The notes below the pieces were generated by a model. It searched no databases, was not told the DNA's origin, and was given only the letters and a program-made list of their open reading frames with translations. From Bacillus sp. KH172YL63 (GTDB lineage Bacteria > Bacillota > Bacilli > Bacillales > Bacillaceae_B), in the NCBI RefSeq assembly GCF_011398925.1, contig NZ_AP022842.1, positions 1,042,001-1,106,000 on the forward strand: a stretch of 64,000 nt of DNA. Direction: 5' to 3'. Position 1 is the stretch's first letter, and each line of letters opens with the position of its first letter. The position numbers and the translations under genes were made by a program. Shown piece after piece: positions 19,534 through 28,304 of the stretch.

Positions 19534-20520
19534 ATGAAGAAATGGTTAATGATCATCAGTTCCGTGTTTCTGCTGACTGCCTGCGGCGGCGGTGGGGATA
19601 CTGCGGATGAAAAAAAGGAAGAGTTGAAAAAAGTCTCGGTCGTACTGGACTGGACTCCGAATACAAATCACACGGGGCTGTATGTAGCCAAAGAGAAGGG
19701 CTATTTTAAAGACGAGGGCCTTGATGTGGACATTATCTTACCAGGAGAAGCAGGTGCCGATCAGCTTGTCGCTTCCGGTAAGGCTGAATTTGGCGTTGGG
19801 TATCAGGAAAGTGTGACACAGGCAAGGGTTCAGGATGTTCCCCTTGTATCCATCGCTGCCGTCATCCAGCACAATACATCAGGATTTGCTTCGCCAAAGG
19901 ATAAGGGGATTGCAAAGCCTGAAGATTTCGAAGGGAAAAGCTATGGAGGATGGGGTTCCCCTGTTGAAAAAGCCGTGATGACTTCCATCATGAAGCAGGA
20001 AGGTGCAGATGTAGAAAAAGTGAATTTCATCAATATGGGAGACACCGATTTCTTTACAGCCGTCAAACGTGATGTGGATTTTGCCTGGATTTATTATGGA
20101 TGGACAGGGATTGAAGCAGAGCTTCGCGGTGAAGAATTGAACATGCTGTATGTGAAGGACTACTCGGACAAGCTGGATTACTACACGCCAGTACTGACAA
20201 CGAATGAAAAAATGATCGACTCGGACCCGGAAACAGTAAAGGCGTTTTTGGCCGCAACATCAAAAGGATATCAATTCTCCATCGATCATCCGAAAGAGGC
20301 AGGGGAGATCCTGCTTTCCTCAGCGCCAGATTTAGATGAAGAATTAGTCTTGAAAAGCCAGGAATGGTTAGCCCCGAAATACAAAGATGATGCAAAAAGA
20401 TGGGGAGAACAGAAGCTTGAAGTGTGGGAAGGCTATGCTGACTGGATGTATGAAAATGATCTGTTAGATAAGAAGCTTGACAGCAAGCAGGCATTCACAA
20501 ACGAATTTTTACCAAAATAA
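19534..20520 (+). CDS. thiY: ThiY-like substrate-binding lipoprotein
   Basis: The 328-residue protein has a lipoprotein signal (lipobox LTAC, Cys17) and an NMT1/THI5-like periplasmic-binding fold (VVLDWTPNTNHTGLYVAKEKGYF). ThiY of Halalkalibacterium halodurans binds N-formyl-4-amino-5-aminomethyl-2-methylpyrimidine, a breakdown product of thiamine, so a similar pyrimidine ligand is likely. ATG 19534 lies 8 bp after AAGGAGG. It is the first gene under the TPP riboswitch and is followed by a thiamine-binding protein, permease and ATPase. Confidence 0.92.
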   Translation: MKKWLMIISSVFLLTACGGGGDTADEKKEELKKVSVVLDWTPNTNHTGLYVAKEKGYFKDEGLDVDIILPGEAGADQLVASGKAEFGVGYQESVTQARVQDVPLVSIAAVIQHNTSGFASPKDKGIAKPEDFEGKSYGGWGSPVEKAVMTSIMKQEGADVEKVNFINMGDTDFFTAVKRDVDFAWIYYGWTGIEAELRGEELNMLYVKDYSDKLDYYTPVLTTNEKMIDSDPETVKAFLAATSKGYQFSIDHPKEAGEILLSSAPDLDEELVLKSQEWLAPKYKDDAKRWGEQKLEVWEGYADWMYENDLLDKKLDSKQAFTNEFLPK

Positions 20521-20533
20521 GAGGTGAACGGTA

Positions 20534-20827
20534 ATGGGGAACTCACTCGTAAGTATACAAATCATCCCGAAGACAAAAAACGGGGAAGATGTCATCCCGT
20601 ATGTAGATGAGGCGATTGCCATCATTGAAAAGTCAGGTGTCCGTTATGAAGTCCATCCGTTGGAAACGACGATGGAAGGCGATCTCAGTGAATTATTCAA
20701 AGTGATCGAAGAAATGAATGAACGGATGGTCGAGCTTGGGAGCAAAAATGTCATTTCTCAAATCAAGGTGCTTTATCAGCCGGACGGCATTGAAATGAAT
20801 CAATTGACGGAGAAGTACAGAGGATGA
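20534..20827 (+). CDS. Thiamine-binding MTH1187/YkoF-like protein
   Basis: The 97-residue protein is a member of the small UPF0045/Thiamine_BP family (YqgV-like; SIQIIPKT at the start and LSELFKVIEEM in the middle). Some family members bind thiamine or its pyrimidine part. It sits inside the thiamine operon, 13 bp after thiY, and its stop overlaps the thiX start (ATGA). A cytosolic role in holding or sensing the imported pyrimidine is inferred. Confidence 0.85.
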   Translation: MGNSLVSIQIIPKTKNGEDVIPYVDEAIAIIEKSGVRYEVHPLETTMEGDLSELFKVIEEMNERMVELGSKNVISQIKVLYQPDGIEMNQLTEKYRG

Positions 20828-21585
20828 GGCAGTGGATTTCAAAAGGATGGAGACCCTTCTTGGTCCTCATCCTTTTATTCATCATCTGGGAAGTCAGTAT
20901 AGGGATATTCAAGGTGCCAACGTGGTTGATGCCAGCACCATCAGATATTTGGAGTGAGGGGATTTCCTCTTGGGGGGAATTTACCGGTCACCTTACCTCC
21001 ACCACGCTTCTGACGGTCGTTGGATTTGTGATCGGATGTTCATTCGGAATCGGAGCGGCAGTAGCCCTCCATCTCCTTCCGAAAGTAAGGGAGGCCCTCT
21101 ATCCACTGATGATCCTTTCTCAAAATATACCGATCATTGTCCTTGCGCCACTCCTGGTCATTTGGTTCGGATTTGGTTTGCTGCCAAAAATCATCGTCAT
21201 CACCCTGATCTGTTTCTTTCCGGTAGCAGTATCGGCATTGGATGGGTTCAGACAGACAAATGCTGAATACATCCTCTATATGAAGATGTCAGGGGCGACG
21301 AAGGGGCAAATCTTCAGGAAAGTGGAATGGCCCCATGCCCTCCCGTCCATTTTCTCAGGCTTGAAAATCTCGGCTACCTACAGTGTGATGGGGGCTGTCA
21401 TTTCTGAATGGCTTGGTGCCCAAAAAGGGATCGGGGTATATATGACCCTGGCATCTTCTTCTTTCAGGACCGACCGGGTGTTTGTCGCTATCTTCATGAT
21501 CATGGTTCTCAGTCTTGTATTCTTTTCGATCATCGTCTGGCTGGAAAGAGTCTTGATCAAGTGGAACCGAAAGGAGGAAGAGTAA
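20824..21585 (+). CDS. thiX: ThiX-like ABC transporter permease
   Basis: The 253-residue BPD-type permease has about six spans and the coupling-loop motif EYILYMKMSGATKGQIFRKV (EAA loop). It works with ThiY and ThiZ to import a thiamine-precursor pyrimidine. The start overlaps the preceding gene by 4 bp. The family also includes SsuC/TauC-type permeases; the riboswitch and neighbours decide the assignment. Confidence 0.9.
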   Translation: MRQWISKGWRPFLVLILLFIIWEVSIGIFKVPTWLMPAPSDIWSEGISSWGEFTGHLTSTTLLTVVGFVIGCSFGIGAAVALHLLPKVREALYPLMILSQNIPIIVLAPLLVIWFGFGLLPKIIVITLICFFPVAVSALDGFRQTNAEYILYMKMSGATKGQIFRKVEWPHALPSIFSGLKISATYSVMGAVISEWLGAQKGIGVYMTLASSSFRTDRVFVAIFMIMVLSLVFFSIIVWLERVLIKWNRKEEE

Positions 21586-21586
21586 T

Positions 21587-22324
21587 TTGACCACACTATC
21601 GATTCAGCATATGTCTAAATCCTTTGACGGTGAGCGGATATTGGAAGACCTTTCAATCACTGTGAAGGAAGGGGAGTTTGTGTCGATCCTCGGTCCTTCA
21701 GGAAGCGGTAAAAGTACGTTATTTCACGTGATCGGCGGGTTATTCACTCCGGATGAAGGGGACATCGTACTTGACGGCGCGTCGATCAATGGAAAGCGGG
21801 GGGCAATCAGCTATATGCCCCAAAGTCCGTCCCTCCTTCCATGGAGAACGGTGCTTGAAAACGTGATGCTCGGTCAGGAGCTTCACGGGAAAAGGGACCG
21901 TGAAAAGGCGATTGGCATGATTGAAAGGGCCGGGCTGACTGGATATGAGGATGCTTATCCGGCCGACCTGTCAGGTGGGATGAAGCAGCGGGTTGCATTT
22001 ATCCGTGCCCTCGTCAGTCCACAGCCTTTCCTATGCCTCGATGAACCCTTCTCTGCACTCGACGAGTTCACGCGCCTCGATATGCAGAAGTGGCTTCTAT
22101 CCTTGTGGGAGGAAGATAAAAGCTCAGTCCTGTTTGTTACCCATAATATCGACGAGGCATTATTCCTGTCCGACCGGATCATCGTTTTATCGACCAGGCC
22201 GGCAAGGGTTCAGAAGGCATTCAAGGTGCCATTCCCCCGCCCTCGCAGCGAAGACATCCTTCTCACGGAAGAATTTTTGAGATGGAAGGCAGATATATTC
22301 CGGGAGCTGTCCCATTATGTGTAA
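21587..22324 (+). CDS. thiZ: ThiZ-like ABC transporter ATPase
   Basis: The 245-residue ATPase has Walker A GPSGSGKST, the Q loop in SYMPQSPSLLPWRT, signature LSGGMKQR and Walker B FLCLDEPFSALD, plus the H loop VTHNIDEA. It begins at TTG 21587, 9 bp after AAGGAGG, directly after the permease stop. Its end overlaps the following hydrolase gene by 8 bp. It powers ThiXY. Confidence 0.9.
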   Translation: MTTLSIQHMSKSFDGERILEDLSITVKEGEFVSILGPSGSGKSTLFHVIGGLFTPDEGDIVLDGASINGKRGAISYMPQSPSLLPWRTVLENVMLGQELHGKRDREKAIGMIERAGLTGYEDAYPADLSGGMKQRVAFIRALVSPQPFLCLDEPFSALDEFTRLDMQKWLLSLWEEDKSSVLFVTHNIDEALFLSDRIIVLSTRPARVQKAFKVPFPRPRSEDILLTEEFLRWKADIFRELSHYV

Positions 22325-23096
22325 TCACTCCCTTATCGATGCCCATATCCATCTGGATTTTTATGACGAAATCGAACGGATGAAAATCCTTCAGGAACTC
22401 GATCTTTATTCGGTAGAAGCGCTGATTTCAGTTTCTTTTCATCTCGATTCCTCAAAACGGAATCTGGCATTTGCGAAACGTGACAACCGGGTCAAGCCGG
22501 CAGCCGGTTTTCATCCGGAGCAAGAGCTGCCATCTGAGAAAGATGCAGACGAACTTCTCCGTTTCATTGAATGTCACCACCAGGAGCTGGTTGCGATCGG
22601 GGAAGTGGGATTACCCTATTATAAAATGAAAGAAAATCCATCGTTGCCCCTCACGCCGTATATTGAGCTGTTAGAGCGCTTGATCATCACCGGGAAAAAG
22701 CTTGATAAGCCGATCATCCTCCACGGGATCTATGATCATGCACCAATCATATGTGATCTCTTGGAGAAGCATCATGTCCGTGATGCCCATTTTCACTGGT
22801 TCAAAGGGGACTCAGACACAGTGGCAAGAATGATTGAAAATGGTTATTTCATATCAGTCACCCCGGATATTCTCTATGAACCGGAAATTCAGGACCTTGT
22901 CAAAATCTATCCAATCACAGGGCTGATGGTGGAAACGGACGGTCCATGGAGGTTTGGCGATGTTTTTCTCGAAAGGATGACACATCCAGGCATGATGCAC
23001 CGGACCATCGAGAAGATAGCCGAATTGAAGGGTATGAAAGAAGCAGAGGTGTATGGACAGTTAATCAAGAATACGAGAAAATTTTACAGAATTTAG
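22317..23096 (+). CDS. TatD-family metal-dependent hydrolase in the thiamine operon
   Basis: The 259-residue TIM-barrel hydrolase keeps the TatD metal ligands: HIHLD (residues 10-12), E in IGEVGLPY, H in ILHG, H in HFHWF and D in VETDGPW. TatD proteins are usually called DNases, but the family is broad. Here it is translationally coupled to thiZ, overlapping it by 8 bp under a TPP riboswitch. Removal of the formyl group from the imported pyrimidine, as amidohydrolase YlmB does elsewhere, is my inference. Confidence 0.85.
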   Translation: MCNHSLIDAHIHLDFYDEIERMKILQELDLYSVEALISVSFHLDSSKRNLAFAKRDNRVKPAAGFHPEQELPSEKDADELLRFIECHHQELVAIGEVGLPYYKMKENPSLPLTPYIELLERLIITGKKLDKPIILHGIYDHAPIICDLLEKHHVRDAHFHWFKGDSDTVARMIENGYFISVTPDILYEPEIQDLVKIYPITGLMVETDGPWRFGDVFLERMTHPGMMHRTIEKIAELKGMKEAEVYGQLIKNTRKFYRI

Positions 23097-23105
23097 GGTT
23101 AGTGT

Positions 23106-23159
23106 AGATCCGAACGGTGATGGTTCCTTTAGTGGAATGATAATCGTTCGGATTTTTTG
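23106..23159 (+). terminator. Terminator of the thiamine operon
   Basis: ATCCGAACG pairs with CGTTCGGAT, with an inner GGTTCC/GGAA pairing, then six T residues. Confidence 0.85.
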
Positions 23160-23194
23160 ACGCCGTTCAAGTATAAACATCTTTTTCCATCATA

Positions 23195-23216
23195 TTTCTG
23201 TCACCATTGACAGAAA
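23195..23216 (+). promoter_or_regulatory. Long perfect palindrome before splA
   Basis: TTTCTGTCA and TGACAGAAA are perfect 9-bp arms with a 4-bp centre. It lies 36 bp upstream of the splA start. It could be a DNA operator or an RNA hairpin near the ribosome site. Confidence 0.7.
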
Positions 23217-23251
23217 ATGATAATAATCAACCGAAGGAAAAGGTGAAAATC

Positions 23252-23497
23252 ATGGAACTGAACAGTCAAAGTATGTCTTATCAGGCCGGCGATGTTGTAT
23301 ATGTCATTTATCGCAATCCCCACACGCAGAGTGTGGCAAATGTACAGGAGGCAGCCGTTGTGCATGATCCCGGCAATCCTCATGAATTGGCATTATTTTT
23401 TTATGAGACGTATTACCCGTTAACAGATGAGATCGCCGTCTATCCAACCGAGACTGAGGCAGAAGAAGCATATAGCCAATCTTTTGGAGACCTTTAG
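23252..23497 (+). CDS. splA: SplA, regulator of spore photoproduct lyase
   Basis: The 81-residue protein resembles B. subtilis SplA in size, in the MSYQAGDVVYVIYRNPHTQ start and in position 14 bp before splB. SplA is a negative regulator that acts inside the developing spore and has been compared to TRAP. ATG 23252 follows an AAGGTG site; an upstream in-frame ATG at 23207 lies inside a palindrome and is less likely. No other promoter is visible between splA and splB, so they form one operon. Confidence 0.87.
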   Translation: MELNSQSMSYQAGDVVYVIYRNPHTQSVANVQEAAVVHDPGNPHELALFFYETYYPLTDEIAVYPTETEAEEAYSQSFGDL

Positions 23498-23511
23498 GAG
23501 GGGATGAAGGA

Positions 23512-24540
23512 ATGGTAAAACCGTTTGTACCTCAACTGGTCTATTTCGAACCGAATGCATTGGATTATCCGTTGGGAAAACAGCTGAAAGAGAAATTTGA
23601 GAACATGGATGTGGAAATCAGATATACAACCTCACACAACCAGGTCCGGAATCTGCCAGGGGATAATCATTTCCAGAAATACCGGATCGCCAAATCCACA
23701 TTGGTCGTAGGAGTCAGGAAGACGCTCAAATTCGATACGTCCAAACCGTCGGCGGAATATGCGATTCCATTTGCGACCGGCTGCATGGGACACTGTCATT
23801 ATTGCTACCTGCAAACGACGATGGGGAGCAAACCGTATATACGGACCTATGTCAATGTCGATGAAATCTTTGAATCGGCCGATCGATACATCGCAGAGCG
23901 TGCACCTGAATTTACACGCTTTGAGGCAGCCTGTACTTCTGATATAGTAGGAGTGGACCATCTTACTCATTCACTCAAGCGGGCAATCGAGCATTTTGGT
24001 GAATCAGAATACGGAAAGCTCCGTTTCGTCACGAAATTCCATCATGTCGATCACCTTCTCGATGCGAAGCATAACGGGAAAACACGATTCCGGTTCAGTA
24101 TCAATGCCGATTATGTAATCAAGAATTTCGAACCGGGCACCTCACCGCTGGATAAACGGCTGGAGGCTGCAGGGAAAGTGGCGAAAGCCGGATATCCCCT
24201 CGGTTTCATCGTGGCCCCTATTTATCTTCATGAAGGTTGGAAGGAAGGATATCAACAGATGTTCGAGCATCTGGAAGCCCACTTGCCTCAGGAAGCGAAA
24301 AAGGATCTCACTTTTGAATTCATCCAGCATCGTTTCACAAAGCCTGCCAAAAGGGTGATCGAGAAGAACTATCCCATGACCAAGCTTGAATTGAATGAAG
24401 AAGAGCGAAGGTATAAATGGGGGAAATACGGAATCGGAAAATATATTTACCAGAAGGATGAAGAACAGGAAATCAAGGATCATCTTTATGCCCATATGGA
24501 GAAACTGTTTCCTCAAGCGAAACTTGAGTATTTCACATAA
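23512..24540 (+). CDS. splB: Spore photoproduct lyase (radical SAM)
   Basis: The 342-residue enzyme has exactly the B. subtilis length and key residues: the 4Fe-4S cluster cysteines C91, C95 and C98 (GCMGHCHYC) and the hydrogen-donor C141 (AACTSD). It repairs 5-thyminyl-5,6-dihydrothymine in spore DNA using S-adenosylmethionine during germination. A photolyase gene nearby at 26.7 kb adds vegetative UV repair. ATG 23512 follows AGGAGGGG. Confidence 0.97.
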   Translation: MVKPFVPQLVYFEPNALDYPLGKQLKEKFENMDVEIRYTTSHNQVRNLPGDNHFQKYRIAKSTLVVGVRKTLKFDTSKPSAEYAIPFATGCMGHCHYCYLQTTMGSKPYIRTYVNVDEIFESADRYIAERAPEFTRFEAACTSDIVGVDHLTHSLKRAIEHFGESEYGKLRFVTKFHHVDHLLDAKHNGKTRFRFSINADYVIKNFEPGTSPLDKRLEAAGKVAKAGYPLGFIVAPIYLHEGWKEGYQQMFEHLEAHLPQEAKKDLTFEFIQHRFTKPAKRVIEKNYPMTKLELNEEERRYKWGKYGIGKYIYQKDEEQEIKDHLYAHMEKLFPQAKLEYFT

Positions 24541-24582
24541 AAAAAAGGACTGGTTACAAGTGCTTAACTGTAATCAGTCCTC
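24541..24582 (-). terminator. Terminator shared by splB and the ArsC-like gene
   Basis: AGGACTGGTTACA pairs with TGTAATCAGTCCT. The T-run lies on the minus strand, so it mainly ends the ArsC-like transcript. Confidence 0.8.
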
Positions 24583-25017
24583 TCAATGTATTTGTGGAAG
24601 AAGGCTTTCTAAATCCTTCACTTTCATGGCGATTTCCTCGCAAACTTCCTGATAATGCGCCCATTCCTCTATGAGGGAAGTGGATCGTTTTTGTGGATTT
24701 GGCAAGTCCCAGTAGATGACTTTATCTTTCAGTTCAGCGGGTATCTCAAACTCATCATCAAACTCTCTATCTTGAATCGCTACAATAACCGAAGCGTCAC
24801 CGAGATCCTTCATTTCAATGCGTGAGAGTGGGAATGCACTGATGTCGATACATAATTCCTTCATTGCCAAAACGCTGAATTCAGCACGACACTCAGCAGC
24901 CCATCCGGCGCTTTTGAAAGACCAATCGGTCACATCCAGCTTTTCGGCCCATCCTTCGGCCATCAAGCTGCGCTGCTGACAACTGGAAAGAAAATAGACA
25001 GTTTTATTCATAATCAT
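24583..25017 (-). CDS. ArsC/LMW-phosphatase fold protein lacking the catalytic loop
   Basis: The 144-residue protein aligns with thioredoxin-coupled arsenate reductases around YFLSSCQQRSLMAEGW, but the CX5R loop is shortened. Where ArsC has CTGNSCR this has SSCQQR, so the nucleophilic Cys is gone and only C-x-x-R remains. The two later redox cysteines of ArsC are also missing (the region reads IQDREFDDEF). It is therefore probably not an arsenate reductase and may be a binding or regulatory protein. ATG 25017 follows AAAGGA. Confidence 0.75.
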   Translation of the reverse strand: MIMNKTVYFLSSCQQRSLMAEGWAEKLDVTDWSFKSAGWAAECRAEFSVLAMKELCIDISAFPLSRIEMKDLGDASVIVAIQDREFDDEFEIPAELKDKVIYWDLPNPQKRSTSLIEEWAHYQEVCEEIAMKVKDLESLLPQIH

Positions 25018-25387
25018 ATGTTCCTTTCTATTATCATGCTGTTATTACTATTTACCCAATCCCGGATACTTTAATCCATGAATCGCCAAAAGAAAAAATT
25101 GGTATTCATCCTATAGTATAATATAATCATTGTTTTTCCGGAAATTATGTTGTTTGGCGCCCTGGGGATAGTAAATATGATTTAATTCGTCACGATATTC
25201 TTCAATAATTAAAAAAATCAGTATAATAGGAAAAGGACAAACAAACTTTACCCGGTTAAAACATCTATGCAGCCAGGTTCATGAAAAAGAGGGGAATGTG
25301 AGGGAACAATCCATATGGATGGTTTCAAAAACATGAAAGAAGGGTAAATATATTTCATTATTTGGAAAAATATAGGGAGGTACATCA
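25018..25387 (+). other. Upstream region of the glutamate symporter
   Basis: This 370-bp AT-rich stretch has no gene. It holds a promoter candidate, TTGGTA at 25099 and TATAAT at 25122, 17 bp apart, and a further isolated TATAAT near 25211. I see no riboswitch motif. Confidence 0.6.
25099..25127 (+). promoter_or_regulatory. Candidate SigA promoter upstream of gltT
   Basis: TTGGTA and TATAAT with a 17-bp spacer. It would give a 5' leader of about 250 bases. Confidence 0.45.
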
Positions 25388-26632
25388 ATGAAATTTAACT
25401 TAACAACAAAGATTATCACAGCCCTGATTTTAGGGGCGATAGTGGGGTTGATCCTAAATATATTCGCAAAAGATCTATTCGATATTCTGGATCCATTCCT
25501 TTTCACCCCACTGGGAAAGATTTTCCTTAATTTAATCAGCATGCTTGTCGTGCCGATCGTCTTCCTTTCCATCGTCCTTGGGTCGGCTGGACTGGGGGAC
25601 CCAAAGAAGCTCGGACGAATCGGGCTGAAAACAATTATTTTCTTCCTGCTGACAACTTGTATCGCAATCGTCATTGGTTTATCGCTTGCTTACATCATTG
25701 ACCCAGGGTTGGTTGAGGGGATAGACAAAACCCAATCAGAAGGGTTTGATTCAAAAGAAGCGCCTCCTGTTGGTGAGACACTCATGAACATCATCCCAAA
25801 AAACCCACTTACAGCGATGACGGAAGGGAATATGCTGCAAATCATCGCATTTGCGATTTTCATCGGATTCGGCCTGACTGCCTTGGGTGAAAAGACAAAA
25901 GGGATCCTTAAACTGGTAGAGCAGGGGAACGAACTGATGATGTATCTCGTTACACTTGTCATGAAATTTGCCCCATACGGAACGTTCGGCCTGATCGCTT
26001 CTGCCATCGGTAGCCAAGGATCGGGTGCGTTAAAAGCGATGTGGTTATACTTCGTTGTCGTTCTTGCTGCATTACTCGTTCACGCGATCATTACATATGG
26101 CGGAACGATCCTGCTGCTGGCGAAGAAAAATCCACTGTGGTTCTTTAAGAATTTCAGCCCGGCCATGAGCGTGGGTTTCAGTACGTCAAGCAGTAACGCA
26201 ACACTCCCGATCTCAATGGAGGTTGCACAGCAGCGCTTAGGGGTGTCGAAATCAGTAAGCTCATTCGTCCAACCGCTTGGTGCTACGATCAATATGGATG
26301 GGACCGCAATCATGCAGGGGGTTGCCACAGTGTTCATCGCCCAGGTATACAACGTAGACCTTACGTTGGAACAGCTCATCACCGTTGTACTGACGGCCGT
26401 ATTGGCAAGCATTGGTACGGCAGGGGTGCCGGGTGTAGGACTGATTCTTCTTGCCATGGTACTAAGTAGCGTCAACCTGCCGGTGGAAGGAATCGGACTG
26501 ATCCTTGGAATTGACCGTCTGCTGGACATGGCCCGTACGTCCATCAACATTTCCGGAGATGCGGCCTGTGCATTATTTGTATCTGAATCTGAGAAGAAAC
26601 GGACGATCAAGATACAGAGGGGCGAATCATAA
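25388..26632 (+). CDS. gltT: Glutamate/aspartate:cation symporter, GltT/GltP type
   Basis: The 414-residue DAACS (SDF) carrier starts MKFNLTTKIITALILG like GltT. It has the hairpin motif STSSSNATLPISM and the ligand/sodium motif GATINMDGTA, with VPGVG and the C-terminal DRLLDMARTSINISGDA segment that binds the substrate carboxylate. It imports glutamate or aspartate (possibly C4-dicarboxylates) with sodium or protons. It is followed by a strong bidirectional terminator. Confidence 0.92.
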   Translation: MKFNLTTKIITALILGAIVGLILNIFAKDLFDILDPFLFTPLGKIFLNLISMLVVPIVFLSIVLGSAGLGDPKKLGRIGLKTIIFFLLTTCIAIVIGLSLAYIIDPGLVEGIDKTQSEGFDSKEAPPVGETLMNIIPKNPLTAMTEGNMLQIIAFAIFIGFGLTALGEKTKGILKLVEQGNELMMYLVTLVMKFAPYGTFGLIASAIGSQGSGALKAMWLYFVVVLAALLVHAIITYGGTILLLAKKNPLWFFKNFSPAMSVGFSTSSSNATLPISMEVAQQRLGVSKSVSSFVQPLGATINMDGTAIMQGVATVFIAQVYNVDLTLEQLITVVLTAVLASIGTAGVPGVGLILLAMVLSSVNLPVEGIGLILGIDRLLDMARTSINISGDAACALFVSESEKKRTIKIQRGES

Positions 26633-26646
26633 CTTTCAGTCAAAAA

Positions 26647-26690
26647 TGATAAAGAAGTGGGCATCATCGAGATGCCCACTTCTTTTTTTA
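26647..26690. terminator. Bidirectional terminator between gltT and the photolyase
   Basis: AAGAAGTGGGCATC pairs perfectly with GATGCCCACTTCTT, loop ATCGA, then a T-run. Confidence 0.93.
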
Positions 26691-26699
26691 TATGCAGTA

Positions 26700-28118
26700 T
26701 TATTTGGAATGCTGTTTGATGTCATTGAATCTCTCCAGTGCCCTTTCTCTTGCAGCCTTATGGTCTACAATTGGATAAGGGTAGTCTTCCCCAAGGGTTA
26801 TATTTGCTTTTGTAAGGACATCCTTTGGTGCACTGGATGGATTGTGAATATATTTATCTGGAAGCCCGGTCAATTCCGGCACCCACATCCGTATATACGA
26901 ACCATCTTCATCGAATTTCCCGCTTTGTAAAGTCGGGTTGAAAATCCGGAAATAAGGGGACGAATCGAAGCCTGAACCGGCAACCCACTGCCAACCCATT
27001 GAATTATTGGCAAGATCAGCATCAATCAATGTCTGAAGGAACCATTCAGCTCCCCGCTGCCATGGCAGGAGTAAATGCTTCGTCAAAAATGATGCAGCGA
27101 TCATCCTTACCCGGTTGTGCATGAATCCGGTAGCCCACAGTTCCCTCATCCCGGCGTCTACAATGGGATAGCCCGTTTTTCCCTCTGTCCACCTTTTCCA
27201 TTGCCCTGCATCTTTATCCCATTGGAAATGATTGAACTTTTCATGGAGGGGGCGGGAAGGGGACTGGGGAAAATGACTGAGTACCGAATAAGAAAATTCT
27301 CTCCAGATCAGCTGCTTTATGAACGGCTCCACCGGTTTGTGTTCCAGTTTCAAAAGGGTATGGAACATCCCCCGGACCGAGATGACACCCAGTGCGAGGT
27401 AAGGAGAAAGGGTGGAATGGTGGCCTTCGCTTGGATAATCCCTGCCCTCGGCATAGTGTTGCAAACTCTTCTTGATAAATGCATGAAACCTTTTGACTGC
27501 AGCTTCTTCCCCAGGGTCCCATATACTTTCCATCACATCATACCAAGGGATGGAAGGGACGAGTCCCAAATCCTTCAGGGAAAGTCCTTCCTCTTCAATG
27601 TCTGCGATTTTTACATGCTTTAAAGATGGAACAGGTCGAGGTATGTCTTCCTTCCTTAAAGCTTTATAAAACGCCGAATACACTTTATAAGGGGTATCGT
27701 CGTCTTTTTTGATCGTCCAAGGCGGAAGCAGAAGTGCTCCCTCAAAGGTTTGAACATCAATTCCCTGAGAAGATAGTGAGTGGGCAAGTGCCCGGTCCTT
27801 ATCATAGACAGCAGGATCATAAACCCGGTTCCAGTAAACGGCAGAGGCATTTGTCCTCTTCACCCACCGGGGCAGCACCTCATCGACTTTTCCTTTATCG
27901 ATCCATAACTTCCCGCCAATGGACTGGAGTGATGATTGAAAGGATGCCAAGTTCTGATGAAGCCACCATTTTTTCGCTTCCCCGATCGGGAATTGTGAAG
28001 TTTCGTCATCCAATATATACAGGGGGATGACGGTGCCATCCTGGGAGGCCTGATAAAGGGCCGGATGATCATGGAGTCTGAGGTCCTCCCTGATCACCAC
28101 GATGATACGTCGATCCAT
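26700..28118 (-). CDS. phrB: Deoxyribodipyrimidine photolyase
   Basis: The 472-residue enzyme has the N-terminal photolyase domain (VVIREDLRLHDHPAL) and the C-terminal FAD domain with RMIAASFLTKHLLLPW and WQWVAGSGFDSSPYFRIFNP, typical of class I CPD photolyases. It splits pyrimidine dimers using light. ATG 28118 follows AAAGGAG by 9 bp; the ATG 18 bp upstream overlaps this ribosome site and is unlikely. It complements splB, which acts only in spores. Confidence 0.95.
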   Translation of the reverse strand: MDRRIIVVIREDLRLHDHPALYQASQDGTVIPLYILDDETSQFPIGEAKKWWLHQNLASFQSSLQSIGGKLWIDKGKVDEVLPRWVKRTNASAVYWNRVYDPAVYDKDRALAHSLSSQGIDVQTFEGALLLPPWTIKKDDDTPYKVYSAFYKALRKEDIPRPVPSLKHVKIADIEEEGLSLKDLGLVPSIPWYDVMESIWDPGEEAAVKRFHAFIKKSLQHYAEGRDYPSEGHHSTLSPYLALGVISVRGMFHTLLKLEHKPVEPFIKQLIWREFSYSVLSHFPQSPSRPLHEKFNHFQWDKDAGQWKRWTEGKTGYPIVDAGMRELWATGFMHNRVRMIAASFLTKHLLLPWQRGAEWFLQTLIDADLANNSMGWQWVAGSGFDSSPYFRIFNPTLQSGKFDEDGSYIRMWVPELTGLPDKYIHNPSSAPKDVLTKANITLGEDYPYPIVDHKAARERALERFNDIKQHSK

Positions 28119-28245
28119 AGCGTTTGCTCCTTTCATAAGTTGATCAACAGCGATGTTTTTCTTAAATTATAGCCAAAGGCACCACACGGCACAAAAATGG
28201 ATGGGTTTTGATTTGGATGATTGAAGGGAAGAAAAGATCCCAGTA

Positions 28246-28280
28246 TTGAAATGAATGGAAGGATTGGTGTAATATTACAC
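28246..28280 (+). promoter_or_regulatory. Promoter with overlapping palindrome before the Xre regulator
   Basis: TTGAAA (28246-28251) and TAATAT (28270-28275) are 18 bp apart. The perfect 14-bp palindrome GTGTAATATTACAC (28267-28280) covers the -10 box, which suggests autoregulation. Confidence 0.6.
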
Positions 28281-28304
28281 TATAAGAACAGAAGGTGTGA
28301 AACG

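Noticed and set aside
23170..23194. SigG promoter before splA (GTATA and CATCATA)
   Set aside because: Each element fits the consensus but they are only about 12 bp apart, too close for a SigG promoter.
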